Shown piece by piece: positions 1 to 5,892 of a DNA stretch of 5,892 bases. The translations under genes were made by a program, and so were the position numbers. This DNA is from Candidatus Omnitrophota bacterium (GTDB taxonomy: Bacteria; Omnitrophota; Gorgyraeia; JACOVV01). Every line of letters starts with the position of its first letter. The stretch's first letter is position 1. The DNA is taken from assembly GCA_016177145.1 (NCBI GenBank), contig JACOVV010000219.1:1-5892 (forward strand). Direction: 5' to 3'. The notes beneath the pieces were generated by a model, which worked only from the letters and a program-made list of their open reading frames with translations, searched no databases and had not been told where the DNA came from.

Positions 1-2
1 CC

Positions 3-47
3 CCTGCTTTTTTATTTTCAATTCTCATCTTGATTTTCTCGATGTAA
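3..47 (+). CDS. Possible 3' tail of an upstream membrane-protein gene
   Basis: The frame starting at base 3 reads PAFLFSILILIFSM and then stops (TAA at 45-47), 20 bases before the lgt start. The peptide is strongly hydrophobic, as the end of a multi-pass membrane protein would be. A lipoprotein-pathway gene such as lspA would be a natural upstream neighbour, but 14 residues cannot identify it. The frame starting at base 2 is also open until TAG at 53-55, so the assignment is not unique, and short T-rich DNA often reads as hydrophobic residues by chance. Confidence 0.2.
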   Translation, partial: PAFLFSILILIFSM

Positions 48-58
48 TGAAATAGACT
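30..58 (+). promoter_or_regulatory. Weak sigma70-like promoter candidate ahead of lgt
   Basis: TTGATT at 30-35 and TAGACT at 53-58 are separated by 17 bases. Each hexamer matches the consensus at 4 of 6 positions. Transcription would begin about 3 bases before the lgt ATG, giving an almost leaderless message. This would fit the absence of any AGGAG-type ribosome site upstream of 68. Such matches are common by chance in AT-rich DNA, and the operon may instead be transcribed from a promoter further upstream. Confidence 0.2.
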
Positions 59-67
59 TAATCATAA

Positions 68-823
68 ATGCACCCGATCCTCTTTAAACTGGGTCCTCTC
101 ACTTTTTATTCCTATGGCTTGATGCTGGCCATTGCTTATTTGATATCGAGTTCTCTAGCGGCTAGGGATGCCCGGCGAAGCGGCGTTAAAATCCATCCGG
201 ATCAAGTCGCCAATCTTTTCTTTTTTTCTCTAATCGGAGGCATTCTCGGGGCGAGGATTTTCTATGTTATCGCTAATTTGGATTTCTATTCGGTAAACCT
301 CTACCAAATTCTTCGTCTGGATCAGGGAGGTTTGGTTTGGTATGGAGGGTTGCTTGGAGGATTTCTATCTGCTGTAAGTTATCTTAGGTTTAAAAAACTT
401 CCTTTTCTGGAGACAGCTGATCTGGCGGCTCCCTATCTAGCGCTGGCCCATTCCATCGGACGAATCGGCTGTTTTCTAAACGGCTGTTGTTTTGGAAAAC
501 CGACCCACTCTATTTTTGGAATGTATTTTCCGAACCGCCTGATCCCCATTCACCCGGCGCAACTTTATTCTTCCATCGGCCTGTTTATTATTTTTCTCGC
601 GTTGATGCGATGGCGCAAGCGAAAACGATTCACCGGAGAGATCGTATTAGTGTATCTTTTTCTGTATTCCTTGGGACGATTTGGGATTGAATTCCTGCGG
701 GGAGACAGCCTTGCCGTGGGATTAGGGCTTACCTTGGCGCAGTTCATCAGCGCATCCCTGGCGATCGTCAGCGGAATCGGCTGGCGTTACGTTAGGAGAA
801 AAAATCTAGTGACAACGCGATGA
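68..823 (+). CDS. lgt: Prolipoprotein diacylglyceryl transferase (Lgt)
   Basis: Lgt transfers an sn-1,2-diacylglyceryl group from phosphatidylglycerol to the lipobox cysteine of prolipoproteins in the inner membrane, the first step of lipoprotein maturation. The 251-residue product is compact (E. coli Lgt is about 290) and has about seven hydrophobic segments. The N-terminus MHPILFKLGPLTFYSYGLM is typical of the family and fixes the start, although no ribosome site is visible before it. Other landmarks are Tyr16 in YGLM (E. coli Tyr26), the GGLVWYGGLLGG stretch at 87-98, the signature GRIGCFLNGCCFG at 131-143 with Arg132 (E. coli Arg143) and Gly143 (E. coli Gly154), HPAQLY at 162-167, and GRFGIEFLRGD at 203-213 with Arg204 and Glu208 (E. 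coli Arg239 and Glu243). E. coli His103, Asn146 and Glu151 align without gaps to Tyr92, Cys135 and Cys140, so this is a variant active site. The stop overlaps the next start (ATGA, 820-823). Confidence 0.96.
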   Translation: MHPILFKLGPLTFYSYGLMLAIAYLISSSLAARDARRSGVKIHPDQVANLFFFSLIGGILGARIFYVIANLDFYSVNLYQILRLDQGGLVWYGGLLGGFLSAVSYLRFKKLPFLETADLAAPYLALAHSIGRIGCFLNGCCFGKPTHSIFGMYFPNRLIPIHPAQLYSSIGLFIIFLALMRWRKRKRFTGEIVLVYLFLYSLGRFGIEFLRGDSLAVGLGLTLAQFISASLAIVSGIGWRYVRRKNLVTTR

Positions 824-3462
824 AGATTTCCCAGAAAATTAGTTTGAGTTTTGCGGGTATTTTTGCGTTAGTTTTTGTTCTGGGAGCTGTGGCCGTGGTG
901 AGTCTTCGTCAGATCTATAAAGGTGTTTACGAAAGTCTGCGTCTTGATCTTCCCGCTATTCATGAGTCCGCCTATCTGGGTGTGCTATTGGCTCACGTTC
1001 AAAAAAAATCAGAAGAAACTCCCCGCAGTTTTGAACGGTTTTCTTCCTATATTGTTACCGCCGAGGAACAGGAACTTCTCCAGCAGATTAAAGAACAGTA
1101 CCGCAGGGTTGAAGAATTGTCGAAAACGGCCGAAGCGGAACAAAAAGAATGGGAGGAAAGCTACCGGCAATTGCTGAGAAAGCGCGAAGGGGTGCTTACC
1201 CAGATTTCCCTGCTCGCGCAATTGGAAGAAGATCGTCTGGAGAAAGAAAAAGATCTTTTCTTGGCGCAGACGCACTACCTGCCGGTGTTGAATCAATTAT
1301 CAAATTACAGCCGGGGAGTGATGGATTTTTCGTCCGCTTTAGAGATGGGGCTTTTGGAACCCTCGGAACAGAAAACGGAATCTTTTCTTGATCTCTCAAA
1401 AGAGTTAGAGCGTATGCAGTCGGTTTTGGAAAATTACACGCTGACCCAGGAGGAACAAAATCGTCATGAGTTATTGAGACAGGAAATAGAATCTTTCATC
1501 GATCAAGGAAAGGAGGTCTTGAGACAGCATCACGCTTCTTTCCAGACGGTAAGAAGCCTATCGGAGGATCAGCGTCAAATAGAAGGAATGCTGGTCCAGT
1601 TGATAGAACAGGAACTGGGAGAGGTGACACGGAGCACCGGTTTAGGGGTGACTTCGATCGAAGATATTCCTGCGACACGACTGGCCGCTATCTTGAGTGT
1701 TGCCATTGCCAACACTCAAGCGGCCCTTGAAAGGTATCTCCAGACATACGATGAGAAAGAGAGAAGCCGCTACGAGCATTTGAAGTCCGAGAGCCGGAAA
1801 CACCTCGACGAGTACGGCAAGTTCTCCGCGCGGCGCGAAGGGGGACAGCGCCTGCTGGCGATCTTGAAAAATCTTAAGGACTTAAACCAACAACTAGGAG
1901 AACAGGAGCAACAGCTTCTGTCATCTTACGACGATCAACGCAATCTGCTGCAGGAACTTAAGAAATTATCGGACCGTTTTATCGGAGAAACAGAGGGGCT
2001 TATCGCGAAAGAACTCGAGGACGGCGCCAAAGAAAAAGAAATGATTCCGGTCAAAGAACAGATTTTTCCTCGGATCGAGCTGATGTCGTCACTCATCCAA
2101 TCGGTGTCGGAATCCATTGCTCATGTCCAGCAGTATGCGGTGATCCGTGAACCGGAGGCGAAAGAGTTTTACGAAGCGAAAATTCTTGAAATCCTGCAAG
2201 ATTTGGACCGCCTTAAAGGAATGTTGCCGGAGAAAACTAAGGCATCCGGCGAGTCATTAGACCGCCTCTTTCAAGAGATTCGCGTGGTGGCCAATGACTT
2301 GATAGAAACGGCGGAGCACTTTCAAAACCAATTCGGCGCCCGTCAGACCCTGGCGGTTTCTCTGCAAAAAACCCTGTTTGAAATGTTAGATGAGGAAAAG
2401 GAAAGGAATACCGTCGCTCTGGACCGGCTGGAGAAAAAAGTGGCGTGGATTAACGGCGTTATTATCGGGGTTGTTCTGCTGATCATTGTCTTGGGGGTCA
2501 CGGTGATTATTTATACGAGCCGCGCCATTACTCGCCCCATCCAGGAATTGTCGCAAGGGGCCAAGTTCATCGGAAGCGGACAGCTGAACTATCGAATTCC
2601 GCTTCAAACGGGGGATGAACTGGAGGAGTTGGCCAAAGAGTTCAACAAAATGACGCACGAACTCCAGGGGCTGTACACAAACTTGGAGTTAAAGGTAGAG
2701 CAACGGACCAGAGAGTTAGCCGAGGTGAACTCTTCTCTCGCGGAATCCTATAAGGAGCTCGATGATTTTACCTATATTGTTTCTCATGATCTGAAAGAAC
2801 CGTTGCGCGGGATCAACGCCTTCAGTCGTTTTGTCTTACAGGATTATGGAGCGCGGTTGGATCCCAAGGCAAAGGAATACCTGGAATCTATTCAGGGCGC
2901 GGCAGTCAGGATGACGAAACTGATTGAAAACTTGCTCGATCTTTCACGCATCAGCCGGCAGCGTCAGCCGCTGGAAGCGGTCGATGTCAATCAAATGCTG
3001 GAAGAGGTTCGCAAGAATTTGATTTACGCGCTGACTGAAAAAAACGTTGATTTGCGCGTCGCCTCCGCATTGCCAGTGGTGACGTGTGATCGCGTCCGGA
3101 TACAACAGGTTTTTCATAATCTGATTTCCAACGCGATTAAATATAATGACAAACAACGGCCAATCATCGAAATCGGCTGTGAATTGAAGAATCTTTTTTA
3201 CGAATTCCAGATACACGACAATGGAATGGGGATTTCTAAAGAACACTTGGATAAGGTTTTTAAGCTTTTTCAGCGTTTGCCCGGTTCGGAAAAGGTGGAA
3301 GGGACAGGGGCGGGATTGGCGATCGTCAAAAAAATCATTGAAAAACATGGGGGAAAAATCTGGTTGGAATCAGAACCGGAAAAAGGGACGATTTTCTTGT
3401 TTACTTTGCCCAAAGAACCGGTCAAAAGCGCGGTTTACGAACCTGTGAGCGTGAATCCATGA
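820..3462 (+). CDS. Membrane sensor histidine kinase with giant four-module helical ectodomain
   Basis: This is an 880-residue two-component sensor. A short basic N-terminus leads into membrane segment 1 (about 9-29), a charged, nearly all-helical extracytoplasmic region (about 30-540), membrane segment 2 (about 544-566), a HAMP domain (about 565-618, Pro573, DELEEL at 599-604), a coiled-coil linker (about 619-650), HisKA (about 645-715) and HATPase_c (about 755-868). The phosphoacceptor is His656 in SHDLKEPLRG. ATP-site boxes are N (Asn767, Asn771), G1 (DNGMG, 800-804), F (KVFKLFQRL, 812-820) and G2 (GTGAGLAI, 828-835). The transmitter resembles cyanobacterial phytochrome-type kinases. The ectodomain is far larger than usual and looks like four degenerate repeats starting near Pro45, Pro155, Pro284 and Pro417, related to CHASE3/4HB_MCP-like helical sensors. 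No ligand can be inferred. An in-frame TAG at 793-795 excludes a much longer start. An AGGAG at 794-798 lies unusually far (21 bases) from the ATG, so coupling to lgt is likely. The gene overlaps both neighbours by ATGA. Confidence 0.93.
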   Translation: MKISQKISLSFAGIFALVFVLGAVAVVSLRQIYKGVYESLRLDLPAIHESAYLGVLLAHVQKKSEETPRSFERFSSYIVTAEEQELLQQIKEQYRRVEELSKTAEAEQKEWEESYRQLLRKREGVLTQISLLAQLEEDRLEKEKDLFLAQTHYLPVLNQLSNYSRGVMDFSSALEMGLLEPSEQKTESFLDLSKELERMQSVLENYTLTQEEQNRHELLRQEIESFIDQGKEVLRQHHASFQTVRSLSEDQRQIEGMLVQLIEQELGEVTRSTGLGVTSIEDIPATRLAAILSVAIANTQAALERYLQTYDEKERSRYEHLKSESRKHLDEYGKFSARREGGQRLLAILKNLKDLNQQLGEQEQQLLSSYDDQRNLLQELKKLSDRFIGETEGLIAKELEDGAKEKEMIPVKEQIFPRIELMSSLIQSVSESIAHVQQYAVIREPEAKEFYEAKILEILQDLDRLKGMLPEKTKASGESLDRLFQEIRVVANDLIETAEHFQNQFGARQTLAVSLQKTLFEMLDEEKERNTVALDRLEKKVAWINGVIIGVVLLIIVLGVTVIIYTSRAITRPIQELSQGAKFIGSGQLNYRIPLQTGDELEELAKEFNKMTHELQGLYTNLELKVEQRTRELAEVNSSLAESYKELDDFTYIVSHDLKEPLRGINAFSRFVLQDYGARLDPKAKEYLESIQGAAVRMTKLIENLLDLSRISRQRQPLEAVDVNQMLEEVRKNLIYALTEKNVDLRVASALPVVTCDRVRIQQVFHNLISNAIKYNDKQRPIIEIGCELKNLFYEFQIHDNGMGISKEHLDKVFKLFQRLPGSEKVEGTGAGLAIVKKIIEKHGGKIWLESEPEKGTIFLFTLPKEPVKSAVYEPVSVNP
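1683..1725. repeat. Intragenic inverted repeat (16-bp stem with one bulge)
   Basis: Inside the kinase 1 gene, CTTGAGTGTTG (1692-1702) and CAACACTCAAG (1710-1720) are a perfect 11-base inverted repeat around a 7-base loop, CCATTGC. Outside them, GGCCG (1683-1687) pairs with CGGCC (1721-1725), leaving a 4-base bulge, CTAT, on the left side only. No T-tract follows, so it is not a standard intrinsic terminator. It spans codons for about residues 288-302, the first helix of the third ectodomain module. A role as an RNA structure or binding site is unproven. Confidence 0.7.
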
Positions 3463-5036
3463 GTGAACCTGTTCGGGTGCTGCTGGTTGAAGACAGCGGT
3501 ATGGATGTCGAAATCGTGACGCGGATTCTTGCCAAAAATCCTTATTTGGAGTGTGTGGTCGAAGTGGCCCGTTCCGGAGAAGATGCTCTGGAAAAAGTGA
3601 AAAAAACGGGCTTTAACGTGATCCTTTGCGATTTCAATATGCCGGGAATGAACGGTCTGGAAACCCTGAAAAAATTCCATGAAAACCAAATAGGGGTTCC
3701 CGTTATCATGGTAACGGGCCAAAGGGATCAAAGAATCGCCGCTGAATTGATGAAGGAAGGGGCTTATGATTACGTTTCGAAAGAAGAGGGGTATTCAGTG
3801 GCTCTTCCTTTCGTGATTCAGGAGGCCTTGAGCAAGTTTCAGGCGAAACAGGAAAAAGAACGGCTGGAACGAGAGATCCTTCAAAAAAATGCCGAACTGG
3901 AGAAAGTAAACGAAGACTTAAGCCGGCTGAATCAGATGAAATCGAATTTTGTGTCAACTGCTTCCCATGAGCTCCGCACCCCCTTGTCCATCATTCGGGA
4001 GACGACTTCGTTGATTCTTGAAGAGGAGATCGGGCCCTTGAATGACAAGCAAAAAATGTTTCTTAACAACGTCAAAAACCAATCGGACCGTCTGCTTCGT
4101 ACGGTAACGGATCTATTGGATTTGACAAAGATTGAAGCCGGGAAATTGGAGTTGCATAAGAGTTTTGTCAATCTCTCCGACTGGATTAACCGGATCATTG
4201 ACTTCTTCCAAATCCATGCCAGGGAAAAGAAAATACATCTATCTGCAGAGATCCCGCCTGGGCTGGGAGAGACTTACATGGATGAAGACAAAATGATTCA
4301 GGTCCTCACGAATCTGTTGGGGAACGCCATGAAGTTTACCGCGGAAGAGGGAAGAATCAGCGTTGTCGCTTTAGATAAACAAGAGAGTGTCGAGATCAGG
4401 GTCACAGATACCGGCATTGGAATCCCTCCCCAGGATATTGGAAAGATCTTCGACCGTTTTCAACAAGCGGAGCATCAAGAGTCGGTCTATCTGCAAAAAG
4501 GGACCGGTCTGGGACTGGCGATCACTAAGGAAATTGTCACCCTGCATCAGGGAAAGGTCGGCGTGGAGAGCCAGCCCGGCGCGGGCAGTACGTTTTGGTT
4601 TACGTTACCCCGGCTGAATCATGACCAGGTCGCTTTGGAGATTCTCGGCAAGGAGATCGCCAGGAGCAAAGAACACCAGCAGGTGATGACTCTTTGCCTC
4701 ATTCAGTTCGCGGTTCAAAAAAACGCGATCCCTTCTTCCGCGATTCTAGAGGAATTGAAACTGAGGTTGGGATTGGTCATCCGCAAAGGTAGAGATCAGT
4801 TTTTTCAGTATAAAGATTTTATCGGGGTCTTGATGAAGGAAACCGACGTGGCGGGAGCAAAAGCGGCATTGGAACGTGTCACAACCCTTCTGAAGGACTG
4901 CGCCAAGAGCTCCGGGCGGTTTCAGGGGGTGACTTTTTCAACGGCGATCGCGACGTATCCTCATCAAGGAGACCAGAGTGAAGAACTCCTGGATTTCTGC
5001 CTCCGGAATTTCCATCCTGTCATTGTCAGCGGATGA
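3459..5036 (+). CDS. Hybrid receiver-histidine kinase with degenerate GGDEF-like C-terminus
   Basis: This is a 525-residue soluble signalling protein with no membrane segment. An N-terminal receiver (about 4-125) has acidic Glu11/Asp12, phosphoacceptor Asp58 in CDFNMPGMNG, Thr86 and Lys108. The LLVEDSGMD opening resembles the Rcp1-type receivers that partner phytochrome-like kinases. A coiled coil (about 126-160) leads to HisKA with His170 in SHELRTPL, then HATPase_c with N-box Asn285/Asn289, G1 DTGIG (317-321), F-box DRF (332-334) and G2 GTGLGLAI (348-355), ending near WFTLP (380-384). The remaining ~140 residues are not part of a standard kinase. They follow the order of a GGDEF domain: a hydrophobic strand at 409-417, RKGRDQFFQYKDFIGVL (442-458) where RYGGDEF would lie, a helix at about 463-483, and GVTFSTAIATYP (490-501), but the catalytic motif is missing. 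The order fits a partner of the upstream kinase, with its receiver the likely target of His656. No output domain such as a DNA-binding module is present. Start and stop both lie in ATGA overlaps. Confidence 0.92.
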   Translation: MSEPVRVLLVEDSGMDVEIVTRILAKNPYLECVVEVARSGEDALEKVKKTGFNVILCDFNMPGMNGLETLKKFHENQIGVPVIMVTGQRDQRIAAELMKEGAYDYVSKEEGYSVALPFVIQEALSKFQAKQEKERLEREILQKNAELEKVNEDLSRLNQMKSNFVSTASHELRTPLSIIRETTSLILEEEIGPLNDKQKMFLNNVKNQSDRLLRTVTDLLDLTKIEAGKLELHKSFVNLSDWINRIIDFFQIHAREKKIHLSAEIPPGLGETYMDEDKMIQVLTNLLGNAMKFTAEEGRISVVALDKQESVEIRVTDTGIGIPPQDIGKIFDRFQQAEHQESVYLQKGTGLGLAITKEIVTLHQGKVGVESQPGAGSTFWFTLPRLNHDQVALEILGKEIARSKEHQQVMTLCLIQFAVQKNAIPSSAILEELKLRLGLVIRKGRDQFFQYKDFIGVLMKETDVAGAKAALERVTTLLKDCAKSSGRFQGVTFSTAIATYPHQGDQSEELLDFCLRNFHPVIVSG

Positions 5037-5892
5037 AAAAAGAAGATCACTTTCAGTTCTCGGTGAATGCTCAAGAAGCAGGAATCCGGTTAGATCAGTT
5101 TCTCGTCCAGCAATTCCAACGCGCTTATTCCCGCTCGTATCTGCAATATCTCATTGATCAAGGCAAGGTGCTCGTCAACGGCAAGGAGGTTAAACGGCAC
5201 GATCTTGTTCGAGAGGACGACCGCGTTGAAGGGATGTTGGAAAAGGCGAAGGAACGGCCATGGCTGGAACCGGAAGATATCCCGTTGGATATCCTCTATG
5301 AGGATGATGATCTTATCGTGATCAATAAACCCTCCGGAATGGTCGTTCATCCCGCTTGCGGGAACTATACAGGAACACTGGTTCATGCGCTGCTGGCCCA
5401 TTGCCGTTCTCTATCTAAGGTTGGAGATAGAACACGGCCCGGAATCGTTCATCGTCTGGACAAGGATACCTCCGGCATCATCCTGGCGGCAAAAACGGAC
5501 ACGGCGCATTATCGTTTAGCAGAACAGTTTGCCTCAAGAAGCGTCAAGAAAAAGTACTTGTCGATCGTCCGCGGCAAAATGGTTCAAGAAGAAGGCGTTA
5601 TTCATTTCGCTATAGGGCGCCACCCGGTTCATCGTAAAAAGATGGCGGTGGCTGACGGTTCGATGCGGGCGCGGGAAGCTCACACAAAATTCAAAGTACT
5701 GGAACGTTTTAAGCGGGCGACTTATTTAGAATTGGAACCAACAACGGGAAGGACGCATCAGCTTCGAGTCCACCTCTCCGCGATAGGGCATCCCATCCTT
5801 GGCGATAAGGTCTATGGGGCGGGTTTTTCTGAGGTAAAGATACCGCGGTTAGCGCTTCACGCCAGCCAGTTGACTTTCCTGCACCCTCGGAC
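5033..5892 (+). CDS. rluD: RluA/RluD-family RNA pseudouridine synthase, 3' end missing
   Basis: This gene is open to the window edge, giving 286 complete codons. RluD-type enzymes isomerise specific uridines to pseudouridine, classically in helix 69 of 23S rRNA. An S4 RNA-binding domain covers about residues 18-67 (IRLDQFL through GKVLVNGKEVK). The catalytic domain starts at ILYEDDDLIVINKPSGMVVHP (87-107, in two parts: ILYEDDDL and IVINKPSGMVVHP). It carries the RluA signature RPGIVHRLDKDTSG with catalytic Asp143, close to Asp139 in E. coli RluD, and the C-terminal GRTHQLRVH motif (239-247) followed by HPILGDKVYG. Family members are usually about 300-325 residues, so roughly 15-40 residues are lost off the edge. 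The start MKKEDHFQFSV fits the family and sits in an ATGA overlap with the stop of the hybrid kinase. No good ribosome site precedes it, so coupled translation is likely. The choice of rluD over paralogues rluA/rluC rests on the S4 domain and overall layout and is less certain than the family. Confidence 0.93.
   Translation, partial: MKKEDHFQFSVNAQEAGIRLDQFLVQQFQRAYSRSYLQYLIDQGKVLVNGKEVKRHDLVREDDRVEGMLEKAKERPWLEPEDIPLDILYEDDDLIVINKPSGMVVHPACGNYTGTLVHALLAHCRSLSKVGDRTRPGIVHRLDKDTSGIILAAKTDTAHYRLAEQFASRSVKKKYLSIVRGKMVQEEGVIHFAIGRHPVHRKKMAVADGSMRAREAHTKFKVLERFKRATYLELEPTTGRTHQLRVHLSAIGHPILGDKVYGAGFSEVKIPRLALHASQLTFLHPR

Noticed and set aside
325..360. Run of GG doublets in lgt that could form a two-tetrad G-quadruplex
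   Set aside because: It is explained by clustered glycine and tryptophan codons of the conserved GGLVWYGGLLGG motif, and two-tetrad predictions are weak.
1448..1468. AGGAGGA followed 11 bases later by ATG inside kinase 1, a possible internal gene start
   Set aside because: The ATG is out of frame and reaches a stop after three codons.
1510..1517. Perfect AAGGAGGT ribosome-site sequence inside kinase 1
   Set aside because: No start codon at a usable distance leads to a plausible product; it arises from Lys-Glu-Val codons. A pausing effect is possible but unsupported.
2944..3348. 134-codon open frame on the minus strand opposite the kinase 1 HATPase region
   Set aside because: It is antisense to conserved ATP-binding motifs, has no recognisable domain and shows low-complexity Phe/Asn/Asp-rich composition typical of a shadow frame.
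3459..5036. An active diguanylate cyclase at the end of the hybrid kinase
   Set aside because: The GGDEF motif and the first-strand metal-binding aspartate are both absent, so cyclase activity is not supported.
5090..5401. 103-codon open frame on the minus strand opposite the rluD-like gene
   Set aside because: The opposite strand encodes an intact S4 and catalytic domain, and the antisense peptide matches nothing I recognise.
1..5892. Mobile element, CRISPR array, toxin-antitoxin or phage-defence system
   Set aside because: No transposase, terminal repeats, spaced direct repeats or defence domains are visible; the window is filled by four overlapping genes.

Overview
The window holds four genes, all on the + strand and packed head to tail: lgt (68-823), a very large membrane histidine kinase (820-3462), a receiver-histidine kinase hybrid (3459-5036) and an rluD-type pseudouridine synthase that runs off the right edge (5033-5892). 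Each of the three junctions is a 4-base ATGA overlap, in which the start codon of the downstream gene shares bases with the stop of the upstream one. This points to a single transcript with coupled translation. The first ~67 bases are AT-rich and hold no complete gene, at most the last codons of an upstream membrane protein. There is no RNA gene, mobile element, CRISPR array or convincing terminator. The minus strand carries only shadow reading frames.

The organism looks like a bacterium of mid-range GC with a classical lipoprotein pathway. The Lgt has a cysteine-rich signature (GCFLNGCCFG) rather than the E. coli type, and the first kinase has a phytochrome-like transmitter (SHDLKEPLRG). Both fit a non-enterobacterial lineage, perhaps a deltaproteobacterium-like group or an uncultured candidate phylum. 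The sequence alone does not settle the phylum.

The two outer genes are housekeeping: Lgt puts the diacylglyceryl group on prolipoproteins in the inner membrane, and the RluD-like enzyme modifies uridines in RNA. The two inner genes form a probable signalling pair. Kinase 1 has two membrane segments about 510 residues apart. The region between them is almost entirely helical and appears to be built from four degenerate copies of a ~110-130-residue module resembling the CHASE3/4HB_MCP class. It then continues into HAMP, HisKA and HATPase domains. Kinase 2 is soluble and has a Rcp1/CheY-like receiver, a coiled coil, HisKA and HATPase domains, then a C-terminal ~140-residue domain that looks like a GGDEF fold without its catalytic motif. 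The simplest reading is that kinase 1 phosphorylates the kinase 2 receiver, which then controls a second transmitter. The final output is not encoded here.

The points most worth a second look are the four-module ectodomain, the receiver-kinase-degenerate-GGDEF architecture, the placement of the pair inside an lgt/rluD operon, and a strong inverted repeat inside the kinase 1 gene at 1683-1725.
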